Source: Oscillospiraceae bacterium
GTDB lineage: Bacteria; Bacillota; Clostridia; Oscillospirales; Acutalibacteraceae
NCBI GenBank assembly: GCA_025757685.1
Contig: CP107220.1
Span: forward strand, 1,695,501-1,759,500
DNA length: 64,000 nucleotides
Reading direction: 5' to 3'
In this document: positions 7,308 to 15,294 of the stretch, in pieces
Position numbering within the stretch: position 1 is the first letter of the stretch
How the letters are laid out: every line of letters begins with the position of its first letter
Made by a program: the position numbers and the translations under genes
Notes under the pieces: model-generated
What the model was told of the DNA's origin: nothing
What the model saw: the letters and a program-made list of their open reading frames with translations, nothing else
Database searches by the model: none

Positions 7308-7556
7308 TTATCCTTTACTCACGGTAAACTTATGCCCACAATCCTGGCAAATGCCTACGGTTGCATTCTTAAACTTGGTGCTGCTCTTGGTCATCGTCTT
7401 GGGCATAAAAAAGCCAAAAATCATCAGACAGCAGAAAAGGCGCAGCATTTTATACAGCATATTGGGAATGATCCCCCGCTTTTTGGTCTTTGTTTTGCCA
7501 TTTGTCTGCTCGTTGGTCACCAGCACATTGGTGCTGCCGCAATTTGGACAAACCAT
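7308..7556 (-). CDS. Small membrane protein with split zinc ribbon
   Basis: The protein has 82 residues. A CPNCG knuckle at 3-7 and a CQDCG knuckle at about 70-74 flank one hydrophobic segment (about 33-52). The two CxxC pairs could bind one zinc across the membrane hairpin or act separately. GGAG lies 8 nt before the ATG. It sits 18 nt downstream of the next gene and is probably co-transcribed with it from the promoter at 8173-8201. The function is unknown. Confidence 0.6.
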   Translation of the reverse strand: MVCPNCGSTNVLVTNEQTNGKTKTKKRGIIPNMLYKMLRLFCCLMIFGFFMPKTMTKSSTKFKNATVGICQDCGHKFTVSKG

Positions 7557-7574
7557 ATTCTTCTCTCCTTTCCC

Positions 7575-8132
7575 TTATTTTTTCTGAACCAGGTGAATGT
7601 GGGTCGGCTCCGTGACCTTAATAAAATAGCCCTCCGGAATGGTCACGGACTTGGTCTCCTGCACATCCAGCAAATAAGCTTTACCGTTCGCCCATTCTTC
7701 CCATTCGCCCTGCTTAACCTTTTTATTTTGGTACACGGTCATCTGGGTAGGGTACGCATCCACATTGGTCACCTGATAAGTACCTGCGGGCACAAAATAT
7801 CCGATGATATGATCCTCAAATTCCGTATCTTTATTCAGCACCAGATCCTTACCGTATGTACCGTGTTTTCCGGCAGTGATCTCAAAATCCAGCGTGTCCA
7901 CCGTGGGCTTTGCAGTGGTGGCTTCTGTTATCGCAGGCGCTGTGATGGTAGGTTCCGGCTTAGTCGACGCACTTTTTCCGCCGGACAAACCGGTGCATAA
8001 AGCAAACAACGCAAACGCCGCAATACAAACGATCAGCTGTATTTTCATGGGACCGCCTTTCTTCTTCGCTACAATCACCCACACCAAAAAAGCCACAAAG
8101 ACCCAAAAGAAAAGCACGGCTAACCCTTTCAT
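7575..8132 (-). CDS. Hypothetical membrane-anchored exported protein
   Basis: The protein has 185 residues. Two hydrophobic segments (about 3-22 and 30-48) flank a short KKKGG cytoplasmic turn. A threonine/proline-rich linker (about 53-80) leads to an extracytoplasmic beta-rich domain (about 84-183) with GTYGKDLVLN and PAGTYQV motifs. An internal ATG at residue 29 could start a shorter, signal-peptide-bearing form. GGAGGAA precedes the first ATG. It is divergent from the small XRE regulator at 8244, with which it shares an operator-like palindrome. I do not recognise a family. Confidence 0.6.
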   Translation of the reverse strand: MKGLAVLFFWVFVAFLVWVIVAKKKGGPMKIQLIVCIAAFALFALCTGLSGGKSASTKPEPTITAPAITEATTAKPTVDTLDFEITAGKHGTYGKDLVLNKDTEFEDHIIGYFVPAGTYQVTNVDAYPTQMTVYQNKKVKQGEWEEWANGKAYLLDVQETKSVTIPEGYFIKVTEPTHIHLVQKK

Positions 8133-8172
8133 TTTTATTCCTCCTATCCTGCATTTTTCTTTCGTATATTCA

Positions 8173-8227
8173 ATTATAGATAATATTTATCTAAAAGTCA
8201 ATAGACAAATATTATCTAGGCTATACT
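8173..8227. promoter_or_regulatory. Divergent promoter region with 12-bp inverted-repeat operator
   Basis: On the minus strand TTGACT (8196-8201) and TATAAT (8173-8178) are 17 bp apart and drive the exported-protein gene. On the plus strand TATACT (8222-8227) serves the XRE gene with a weak -35. Perfect arms TAGATAATATTT (8177-8188) and 8207-8218 overlap the minus -10 and lie just upstream of the plus -10. The XRE protein is the natural candidate to bind here. Confidence 0.65.
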
Positions 8228-8243
8228 GTGGTTGGGTGATGAT

Positions 8244-8444
8244 GTGAAAACACGCATAAAAGACCTGCGCACCGACCACGATCTGACGCAGGAGCAGGTG
8301 GCTGCAGCCTTGGACATTACGCAGCGCAAATACAGTTATTTGGAACGAGAAGTACAGCCCCTAACCGACGAGCTGATCTGTCGGCTGGCCGCCTTTTATC
8401 AGGTAAGCGCCGACTACATTCTCTACCTCACGGACAAAAAATAA
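8244..8444 (+). CDS. Small XRE-family (Cro/CI) DNA-binding regulator
   Basis: The protein has 66 residues and is nothing but a helix-turn-helix domain: TRIKDLRTDHDLTQEQVAAA, then ITQRKYSYLER as recognition helix, ending YILYLTDKK. I chose GTG 8244, since GGTGAT lies just upstream and the family usually starts right before this motif; a TTG at 8232 is possible. It probably represses the divergent exported-protein operon and itself. Confidence 0.82.
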   Translation: MKTRIKDLRTDHDLTQEQVAAALDITQRKYSYLEREVQPLTDELICRLAAFYQVSADYILYLTDKK

Positions 8445-8474
8445 AGCAAGACCGTAAGAATGGTCCTGCTTTTT
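8443..8474 (+). terminator. Terminator after the small XRE gene
   Basis: AAAGCAAGACC pairs with GGTCCTGCTTT (one mismatch) around an 8-nt loop, followed by TTATTTAT. Confidence 0.7.
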
Positions 8475-8505
8475 ATTTATATACAGCATGGTGACATCTG
8501 CCTGC

Positions 8506-8556
8506 AATCCCTCCACCGCCTAACCGGTGCCCGTCCCCTCTGTCGCTGCGCGACTG
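8506..8556. repeat. Composite repeat fragment (family B)
   Basis: AATCCCTCC, a CCTAACCGGTGCCC module and CCCCTCTGTCGC match pieces of the larger copies at 4749-4922 and 18100-18277. Confidence 0.65.
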
Positions 8557-8564
8557 ATGGATTT

Positions 8565-8620
8565 TGCGGGCGGATGATATCCGCCCCTACCCCGTAGGGC
8601 GGGGGCTTGCTCCCGCCGCA
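8565..8620. repeat. REP-like palindrome pair, head to head (family A)
   Basis: A GATGATATC-type unit (8565-8590) and a CTTGCTC-type unit (8594-8620) meet at CCTAC-CCC-GTAGG. The same head-to-head pairing occurs at 33785-33837. Together with the family B fragment this fills the 8475-8665 gap. Confidence 0.8.
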
Positions 8621-8665
8621 AACTCGGTTAATCGTAGAGTGGAGAGCCATTCCCCACCGCAAACA

Positions 8666-9625
8666 TCACGCCTCGGCAGCCACCTTGGCGGCGCGGGCAA
8701 TGTGGGTGCGAATTACGGTGCAGGTCTCCTCAAACGCCTGCTGTTCCGCAGCGTTCAAGGGAAGCTCGATAATATCCTCAATGCCGTCCCTGCCGATGAC
8801 ACAGGGCACACCGGCGTGCAGATCTTGCTGACCGTACTCCCCTTGCAACAGCACGGAAGCAGGCAGCACCCGGTGCTCGTCCCGGAGAATACACTTGACC
8901 ATATCCGCCAGCGCTGCGCCGATGCCGAATTCCGTGGAGCCTTTGCCTTCAATGATCTCGTTGCCGATCTGGCGGGTGCGCTCCAAAATCAGATCCTCAT
9001 CCAGCTTGCCGTAGCGCACCGGATCCTGCCGGCGCAGGGCGGTATAATCCCGACCGCCGATGGTGGTGGAGGAGAAGGGAATCAGCGAGGAATTGCCGTG
9101 CTCGCCCAAGGAGCAGGTAGTCAGGCTGCGGCGATCCACACCGGCCAGCTCGCTGATGGTGCGCTTCAGCCGGGCGGTATCCAAAAGTGTGCCGGTAGAG
9201 AAGCACCGTTCCCGGGGCAGCCCCAGGGATTTGCGGGTAAAATCCGCAATGATATCCGCCGGGTTCGTAATGGTAATCACAATGCCCTGATAATCCAGCG
9301 GCTTTAAGTGGCTGCACACATCCCGGAGCATACGCACCGAGTCGTCCAGCATGTCCAGCCGCGTTTGCCCGGGCTTGCGGGGCTGACCCACGGAAATAAC
9401 AATAATATCCGCCGTTTTGCAGTCATCATAATTCCCCACATGCACGGTGCAACTGCCGGGCGTGAACAAGCAGGCGTCTGCCACATCCATGGCGTTGGCG
9501 CGGGCTTTCTCCAAATCCGTATCCAGCAGCACGATCTCCTCGCACACGCCGCCAAAGGCCAAAGCCATGGCGCAGTGGGAGCCTACATGCCCGGCGCCGA
9601 TGATCACAACTTTTCGCTTATCCAT
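8666..9625 (-). CDS. NAD-dependent L-lactate/malate dehydrogenase family enzyme
   Basis: The protein has 319 residues. A Rossmann NAD site (VVIIGAGHVGSHCA, then Asp35 in VLLDTD binding the ribose) is followed by catalytic His176 in SLGEHGNS, Asp149 and substrate-binding Arg152 in LLDTARLKR. The overall sequence resembles L-lactate dehydrogenase. However, the specificity-loop residue, Gln in lactate dehydrogenases, is Arg83 here (QPRKPGQTRLD), as in malate dehydrogenases. So the oxoacid reduced may be oxaloacetate or a bulkier 2-oxoacid rather than pyruvate. ATG 9625 is chosen for the GAGGTGA in front of it. The gene stands alone. Confidence 0.85.
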   Translation of the reverse strand: MDKRKVVIIGAGHVGSHCAMALAFGGVCEEIVLLDTDLEKARANAMDVADACLFTPGSCTVHVGNYDDCKTADIIVISVGQPRKPGQTRLDMLDDSVRMLRDVCSHLKPLDYQGIVITITNPADIIADFTRKSLGLPRERCFSTGTLLDTARLKRTISELAGVDRRSLTTCSLGEHGNSSLIPFSSTTIGGRDYTALRRQDPVRYGKLDEDLILERTRQIGNEIIEGKGSTEFGIGAALADMVKCILRDEHRVLPASVLLQGEYGQQDLHAGVPCVIGRDGIEDIIELPLNAAEQQAFEETCTVIRTHIARAAKVAAEA

Positions 9626-9733
9626 AACGCTCACCTCGAACAAATTCTATATCTATTGTACTCCCCGCCCAGTCATTTGTAAAGCCCGCTTGTAACCGGG
9701 CGATATTTGTGCCATAATAAAAGCGGTGATCCT

Positions 9734-10585
9734 ATGACGAAACAAAAAATCCTGGTGATCGGCACCGGCGGCACCATCGGCGCCAAGGCCGGTTCCACCA
9801 TTACGGCGGACGCACCGCTGAAGATTCTAAACCTATATACGCCCCCGGCGGGGGTAGATCTGATCGGCCGAGCGGCCTTTGACCGCTTTTCCGAGCATGC
9901 CGACCTGGCGTACCTGGAGCAGCTTTGCACCTATATGCAGGGGATCGATTACAGCGCTTGCCGGGGCGTGGTGCTGCTCCACGGCAGCGACACCCTCACC
10001 TACACAGCCGCGCTGCTGGCCCACCTGCTGCCGGACAAGCCGCTGGCGCTGGTGGCCGCGGGCACCCCGCCGGAGGCACCGGACAGCAACGCCCTGCCCA
10101 ACCTGGACCTGGCGGTGCAATATTTACTAAGCGGTGCCAAAGACGGTGTGCAAATTGCCTACGACGGACTGCATCCGGCCTGGGCCACCACCGAGGCGGA
10201 CTGCAACGATCGGTTCCACCACGCATCGGTGCCCTTTGTGCCGGTCCAGGCCCCGGCGTTCCACCGGCGCCGCATTTTGCAAATCACGCCCCACCCGGGC
10301 ATAGACTACGGTGCCTTTGATCTGACCGGCGTGGATGCGGTGCTCCACCGCATGTACCACAGTGCCACCGTACCGGAGCCGGCGACCGCATTTGCCCATC
10401 GCTGCAAGGAAGCCGGCGTACCCTGTTTCTTTGTGACCCCAAAGCCCGCTGCCGCCTATGTAACCGCCGCTCACCTGCCGGGCGTATGGACAAGCACCAC
10501 CCCGGAGAGCGCCTTTGCAAAATTGTTATTGACAAACGGGCGGGACTTTGATACAATGACTCTACAAGTGAATGAAAACCGATGA
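9734..10585 (+). CDS. L-asparaginase family protein
   Basis: The protein has 283 residues, shorter than the usual 320-330. The first catalytic threonine motif is GTGGTIGAKAG (about 10-20), and the second is LLHGSDTLTYTAALL (about 77-91), which supplies the Thr-Asp-Lys group. It hydrolyses asparagine to aspartate and ammonia, probably in the cytoplasm, since no signal peptide is visible. Shortness is spread through the C-terminal domain, so the substrate may differ. ATG 9734 has GGTGAT upstream. The trp promoter lies inside its 3' end. Confidence 0.82.
   Translation: MTKQKILVIGTGGTIGAKAGSTITADAPLKILNLYTPPAGVDLIGRAAFDRFSEHADLAYLEQLCTYMQGIDYSACRGVVLLHGSDTLTYTAALLAHLLPDKPLALVAAGTPPEAPDSNALPNLDLAVQYLLSGAKDGVQIAYDGLHPAWATTEADCNDRFHHASVPFVPVQAPAFHRRRILQITPHPGIDYGAFDLTGVDAVLHRMYHSATVPEPATAFAHRCKEAGVPCFFVTPKPAAAYVTAAHLPGVWTSTTPESAFAKLLLTNGRDFDTMTLQVNENR
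10529..10557 (+). promoter_or_regulatory. trp operon promoter
   Basis: TTGACA (10529-10534) and TACAAT (10552-10557) are separated by 17 bp. The promoter lies within the last codons of the asparaginase gene, so the T-box leader starts near 10564, before that gene ends. Confidence 0.8.
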
Positions 10586-10850
10586 GGCGGAGATAAAAAT
10601 GCACCGTGCGCCCACAGAGAGCCCCTGTTGCTGGGAATGGGGTGGAAATGCAGCGCATTAAATGGACCGCTGAGGGCACGGTGAACGGCAATTTGCCCAG
10701 TATTCCGTGACGAGATGGCCTGCGTCAGTGGCCGGAGATATGATGGTATCTCGCAGAGCGTATGCGTGCTTTCGCACCGTAAACCAAGGTGGCACCGCGA
10801 ATCAAGTTATTCGTCCTTGGCAGTCTTTTTGACTGCCAAGGTTTTTTTAT
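10564..10850 (+). promoter_or_regulatory. T-box riboswitch (tRNA-Trp) controlling trp
   Basis: The universal T-box AAGGTGGCACCGCGA is at 10786-10800. Stem I closes by CACCGTGC near 10599 with GCACGGTG near 10676. A TGG (Trp) triplet in AAATGGACC just inside the 3' side of stem I is the likely specifier. Uncharged tRNA-Trp would bind it and stabilise the antiterminator, allowing transcription into trpE. The terminator is at 10815-10848. It fills the 10586-10888 gap. Confidence 0.9.
10815..10848 (+). terminator. T-box-controlled intrinsic terminator
   Basis: CCTTGGCAGTC pairs perfectly with GACTGCCAAGG, then seven T. Its 5' arm overlaps the sequence that must pair with the T-box in the antiterminator. 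Confidence 0.92.
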
Positions 10851-10888
10851 TTTCTACCGGCTCTGTGAACACCGAAAGGAGCAGTAGA

Positions 10889-12358
10889 ATGGAATTGAAA
10901 CCCACGAAAGCGCAGATTTTGTGGTTGGCCGAGAAGTACAACACCGTGCCCTTGAGCACCACCCTGCCGGCCACGGTGACCCCCACGCAGGTGCTGCAAA
11001 AGCTAAAGACCGTCAGCCGCCACTGCTATATGCTGGAGTCCTGCGAAGACAAGGAAAGCTCCGGGCGGTACACCTTCCTGGGCTTTGATCCCCAGGCGGA
11101 GATCCACTGCAAGGACGGCAAAGGCACCGTCATTGACGAGAACGGCTCGCGCACCTTTACCGGCAGTCCAAAGCCCCATATTGCTGCCCTGCTGGAGCGG
11201 CACAAAAGCCCCCGACTGCGGGAGCTGCCCACCTTTACCGGCGGTCTGGTGGGCTACTTTGCCTACGACTATGCCAAATACAGCGAGCCGCGGCTGGAGC
11301 TGACCGCCGCAGAGGACGGCAACTTTAACGATGTGGACCTGATGCTCTTTGACAAGGTCATTGCCTTTGACCATGTGAAAGAGGAAATCATTCTCATTTT
11401 CAATATGAATACCCGCGATCCGGAGGCCGGGTATCGCAGAGGGCAAAAGGAGCTGGAGATCATGTGCCGCCTGGTCACAGACAGTCCGTCAGCCCCCTGC
11501 CCGCCGAAAGCACGGCTGCAAGCGGACTTTGCCCCCCAGTTTGACCAGGCCGCTTACACCGCGATGGTGGAGAAAGCCAAGGGCTATATCCGGGAGGGCG
11601 ATATTTTCCAGGTGGTGCTGTCGAACAGCCTAAGCGCCAAAATGGAGGGCAGCCTGTTTGACGCCTACCAAATTCTGCGGCGGCAAAATCCCTCTCCCTA
11701 TATGTTCTACTTTTCGTCCGACGATATTGAGATCGCCGGTGCCTCGCCGGAAACACTGGTCAAACTCACCGACGGCAAGCTGTTTACCTACCCACTGGCC
11801 GGCACCCGCCCCCGGGGCAAGACCCCCGCAGAGGACGCGGCGCTGGAGGCCGGACTGCTGCAAGACAAAAAGGAACTAAGCGAGCACAATATGCTGGTGG
11901 ACCTGGGGCGCAACGACCTGGGCCGGGTCAGCGCCTTTGGCTCCGTAAAAGTCAGCGCTTACCACAGAATACTGAAATTCAGCCATGTGATGCACATCGG
12001 ATCTGAGGTGGAGGGGCAGCTGGCGCCGGGCAAGACCGCGCTGGACGCCATTGAGGCGGTGCTCCCTGCCGGAACCCTTAGCGGGGCGCCCAAGTTCCGC
12101 GCCATGCAGATTATTGATGAGCTGGAGGGCAGCAAGCGGGGCATTTACGGCGGTGCCATCGGCTACATTGACCTGACCGGTAATATGGACACCTGTATCT
12201 CCATTCGCATTGCCTATAAGAAGGACGGGATCGTGTACATTCGCTCCGGTGCCGGGATCGTGGCCGACTCCGTGCCGGAGAAAGAACACACCGAGTGTAT
12301 CAACAAAGCTATGGCTGTGGTACAGGCGGTACGAGAAAGCGCAGGTGACGCCCAATGA
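10889..12358 (+). CDS. trpE: Anthranilate synthase component I
   Basis: The protein has 489 residues. It converts chorismate with ammonia from TrpG to anthranilate, the first committed step to tryptophan. The N-terminal domain has the feedback-site motif YMLESCEDKESSGRYTF (LLES-like). The chorismate-binding domain (about 215-480) has EGDIFQVVLS, GASPETLVKL, PLAGTRPRG, DLGRNDLGR and AGTLSGAPK. ATG 10889 has AAAGGAG ahead and follows the T-box. Its stop overlaps trpG (ATGA). Confidence 0.96.
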   Translation: MELKPTKAQILWLAEKYNTVPLSTTLPATVTPTQVLQKLKTVSRHCYMLESCEDKESSGRYTFLGFDPQAEIHCKDGKGTVIDENGSRTFTGSPKPHIAALLERHKSPRLRELPTFTGGLVGYFAYDYAKYSEPRLELTAAEDGNFNDVDLMLFDKVIAFDHVKEEIILIFNMNTRDPEAGYRRGQKELEIMCRLVTDSPSAPCPPKARLQADFAPQFDQAAYTAMVEKAKGYIREGDIFQVVLSNSLSAKMEGSLFDAYQILRRQNPSPYMFYFSSDDIEIAGASPETLVKLTDGKLFTYPLAGTRPRGKTPAEDAALEAGLLQDKKELSEHNMLVDLGRNDLGRVSAFGSVKVSAYHRILKFSHVMHIGSEVEGQLAPGKTALDAIEAVLPAGTLSGAPKFRAMQIIDELEGSKRGIYGGAIGYIDLTGNMDTCISIRIAYKKDGIVYIRSGAGIVADSVPEKEHTECINKAMAVVQAVRESAGDAQ

Positions 12359-12915
12359 CCCTACTGATTGATAATTACGACTCCTTTGCCTACAATCTGT
12401 ATCAATATGTAGGCAGCCTGGACCCGCAGGTGCAGGTGATCCGCAACGACGACTTAACCGTAGCGGAGATTGAGGCGCTGCACCCCACAGCGGTGATCCT
12501 CTCCCCCGGACCGGGCCGACCGGCAGACGCCGGGGTGTGCGAGGAATTGATCCCGGCCCTGGCAGGCAAGTGCAAAATGCTGGGGGTATGCCTGGGGCAC
12601 CAGGCCATTTGCGAGGCCTTTGGTGGGCGCATTACCTACGCCAAGGAACTGATGCACGGCCGGGAATGCAACATGACGATCACCTGCCCCGACGGCCTGT
12701 TTGCCGGACTCAGCAGTCCCATGACCGTGGCCCGCTACCACAGCCTGGCAGCCACGGACCTGCCGGACTGCCTGGAAGTGACCGCTACGGCGCCGGACGG
12801 CGAAATTATGGCGGTGCAGCATAAAGAATATGAAATTTACGGTGTGCAGTTCCACCCGGAGTCGGTGATGACCCCGGACGGCCTGCAACTGATCCGCAAC
12901 TTTTTGGAGGGATAA
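12355..12915 (+). CDS. trpG: Anthranilate synthase component II (glutamine amidotransferase)
   Basis: The protein has 186 residues, a class I glutamine amidotransferase. The nucleophile Cys is in MLGVCLGHQAICEAFGG (about residue 79), and the His-Glu pair is in VQFHPESV (about 166-168). It supplies ammonia to TrpE. It begins in an ATGA overlap with trpE, which favours equal synthesis of the two subunits. A dual role in folate (pabA) synthesis is possible but not shown. Confidence 0.95.
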   Translation: MTLLIDNYDSFAYNLYQYVGSLDPQVQVIRNDDLTVAEIEALHPTAVILSPGPGRPADAGVCEELIPALAGKCKMLGVCLGHQAICEAFGGRITYAKELMHGRECNMTITCPDGLFAGLSSPMTVARYHSLAATDLPDCLEVTATAPDGEIMAVQHKEYEIYGVQFHPESVMTPDGLQLIRNFLEG

Positions 12916-12917
12916 AC

Positions 12918-13940
12918 ATGATCAAAGAAGCCATTGAAAAGCTGATGCAGGCAGAAAACCTAACCTACGACCAGGTGAAAGAAAGCGTAGACGAAATTAT
13001 GACCGGTCAGGCCAGCCCGGCGCTGATCGCCTCCTTCCTCACCGCCCTGTCCATCAAGGGTGAAACGGACGAAGAAATCGCCGGGGCCGCCGAGTCCATG
13101 CGCTCCAAGGCGCTGCCCCTGGACAGCGACGGTGACATTCTGGACATTGTAGGCACCGGCGGCGACAAATCCGGCAGCTTCAACATCTCCACCACCGCCG
13201 GCATTATTGCCGCAGCCGCCGGGGTACGCATTGCTAAGCACGGCAACCGGGCCGCCTCCTCCAGGAGCGGCGCTGCCGACTGTCTGGAGGCGCTGGGCGT
13301 CAACATCAACGCCAGCAAAGAGACGATGGAGCGTGCCCTGCGGGAGGAGAACATCTGCTTCATGTTCGCCCAAAAGTACCACAGCGCCATGAAATATGTG
13401 GCGCCGGTACGCCGGGAACTGGGCATTCGCACCATTTTTAATGTGCTGGGTCCGCTGACCAACCCGGCCCACGCCACCCGCATGGTGCTGGGCGTGTTCA
13501 ACGCCGATTATGTAGACAAAATCGCCGCCGCTCTGAACCAGCTGGGGGTCACCGACGCCCTGGTGGTCTTTGGCGAGGACGGACTGGACGAGATCTCCGC
13601 CTGCGGCGAGACCGAGGTGGCGGAGCTGCGCCACGGCAAGGTGGAGCGCTACACCGTAAAGCCGGAGGACTTTGGCCTGACCCGCTGCACCAAGGCCGAC
13701 CTGGTAGGCGGCACCGCACTGGAAAACGCAGAAATCACCAAGAATATTTTGCTGGGCAAGTCCACCCCTGCGCAGCGCACCGCCGCCGTGCTAAACGCCG
13801 GTGCGGCCATCTATGTGGCCATTGACGGCCTGAGCCTGAAAGACGCTATGCAAAAGGCACAGGATGTGATCGACGACGGCAGCGCTTACAAAAAGCTGCA
13901 AGCCTTTATCCGCATAACCAATGAAGAGGACGACCAATGA
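12918..13940 (+). CDS. trpD: Anthranilate phosphoribosyltransferase
   Basis: The protein has 340 residues, the usual length. The PRPP-binding motif GTGGDKSGSFNISTTAG is at about 77-93, with KHGNRAASSRSGAAD at about 107-121 as the anthranilate-site loop. It adds phosphoribose to anthranilate. It begins 2 nt after trpG and its stop overlaps trpC (ATGA). Confidence 0.96.
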   Translation: MIKEAIEKLMQAENLTYDQVKESVDEIMTGQASPALIASFLTALSIKGETDEEIAGAAESMRSKALPLDSDGDILDIVGTGGDKSGSFNISTTAGIIAAAAGVRIAKHGNRAASSRSGAADCLEALGVNINASKETMERALREENICFMFAQKYHSAMKYVAPVRRELGIRTIFNVLGPLTNPAHATRMVLGVFNADYVDKIAAALNQLGVTDALVVFGEDGLDEISACGETEVAELRHGKVERYTVKPEDFGLTRCTKADLVGGTALENAEITKNILLGKSTPAQRTAAVLNAGAAIYVAIDGLSLKDAMQKAQDVIDDGSAYKKLQAFIRITNEEDDQ

Positions 13941-14710
13941 TCTTAGACCGACTGGCAGACGCCACCCGGGCACGCTATGCCCGGCGGATGACCGATACGC
14001 CGTTAGACATTGTAAAAAGCCGTGCCCTGGCGCTGCCCAAAGGGAACTTTGCCTTTGAGCGGGCGCTGGAGACACCGGGGGTCAGCCTGATCTGTGAAGT
14101 GAAAAAGGCCAGTCCCTCCAAGGGCCTCATCAGCCCGGACTTCCCCTACCTGGACATTGCCCGGGACTACGCAGCCGCCGGAGCTGCTGCCATCAGTTGC
14201 CTGACGGAGCCGGACTACTTTCTGGGAAACGACCGCTACCTGCAAGAGATTGCAGCGGCAGTGCCCATTCCCGTGCTGCGTAAGGACTTTACCCTTTATG
14301 ATTACCAAATCTATGAGGCCAAGGTGCTGGGCGCCGGGGCGGTGCTGCTGATCTGTGCCCTGCTGGACACGGACACCCTGCGCCGCTATATTGAAATTTG
14401 CGACACCCTGGGGCTGTCCGCCCTGGTGGAGGCCCACGACGACCGAGAAATCGCCAGCGCGCTGGCTGCCGGCGCCCGGGTGATCGGGGTCAACAATCGA
14501 AACTTAAAGGACTTTACCGTAGATGTGCACAACAGCAGCCGCTACCGTGCACTGGTGCCGGCGGGGATTCGCTTTGTGTCCGAAAGCGGCATTACCACCC
14601 CGGCGGATATAGAAGTGCTGCGCCAAAACGGCACGGACGCCGCTCTGATCGGCGAGGCGCTGATGCGCGCCCCGAACCGACGGGCAGCGGTGGAGGCCCT
14701 GCTGAGATGA
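13937..14710 (+). CDS. trpC: Indole-3-glycerol phosphate synthase
   Basis: The protein has 257 residues, a TIM barrel. Motifs are CEVKKASPSKGLI (catalytic Lys near 55), YFLGNDRYL, LRKDFTLYDYQIYEAK (catalytic Lys), GVNNRNL and VSESGI with the phosphate-binding end. It is a single-function TrpC, as trpF is a separate gene. ATGA overlaps join it to trpD and trpF. Confidence 0.96.
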   Translation: MILDRLADATRARYARRMTDTPLDIVKSRALALPKGNFAFERALETPGVSLICEVKKASPSKGLISPDFPYLDIARDYAAAGAAAISCLTEPDYFLGNDRYLQEIAAAVPIPVLRKDFTLYDYQIYEAKVLGAGAVLLICALLDTDTLRRYIEICDTLGLSALVEAHDDREIASALAAGARVIGVNNRNLKDFTVDVHNSSRYRALVPAGIRFVSESGITTPADIEVLRQNGTDAALIGEALMRAPNRRAAVEALLR

Positions 14711-15294
14711 CCAGGATCAAAATTTGCGGCCTGCGCACCCCGGCAGACATTGCCGCCGCCAACGAGAGCCGTCCGGACTATATCGGCTTTATTCTCTCTC
14801 CCGGCTATCGCCGCAGCATAACCAAAGAACAGGCGCTGGCTCTGCGGGCGCAGCTGGACCCGGGCATTGTGCCGGTGGGGGTGTTTGTCAACGCAACGCC
14901 GGCATACATTCAAGCCTGCGTAGACTGCGGGGCCATCGATGCAGTCCAGTTTCACGGCCAGGAAAGTCCGGCAGACTGCGCCGCCATCCACGGGGCGAAA
15001 AAAATCAAGGTCTTTGTCACCGGCGAGGACCAACCGGCGCCACCGGGCAGCTATCCGGTAGACTACCTGCTGTTTGACAGCGGGCGGGGCGATGGCATTG
15101 CCCCCAAAGACCGACAGATCCCCCCTTGTGACCGACCGTTTTTCCTGGCCGGGGGACTAAACACAGAAAATATGACAGAAACCATTGCCGCCTTTTCTCC
15201 CTACGGCGTAGATCTTAGCTCCGCCGCAGAGACAAACGGCGTGAAAGATAAAAACAAAATGCAAAAACTGGTAAGGAGCGTACACCATGAGTAA
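14707..15294 (+). CDS. trpF: Phosphoribosylanthranilate isomerase
   Basis: The protein has 195 residues. The catalytic Cys is in KICGLRTPADI (near residue 7) and the general acid Asp is in the strand near LLFDSGRG. The VQFHGQE motif (near 80) is typical. The start is fixed by the ATGA overlap with trpC at 14707; the frame is open far upstream but inside trpC. The 3' end overlaps trpB by 8 nt. Confidence 0.95.
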   Translation: MTRIKICGLRTPADIAAANESRPDYIGFILSPGYRRSITKEQALALRAQLDPGIVPVGVFVNATPAYIQACVDCGAIDAVQFHGQESPADCAAIHGAKKIKVFVTGEDQPAPPGSYPVDYLLFDSGRGDGIAPKDRQIPPCDRPFFLAGGLNTENMTETIAAFSPYGVDLSSAAETNGVKDKNKMQKLVRSVHHE

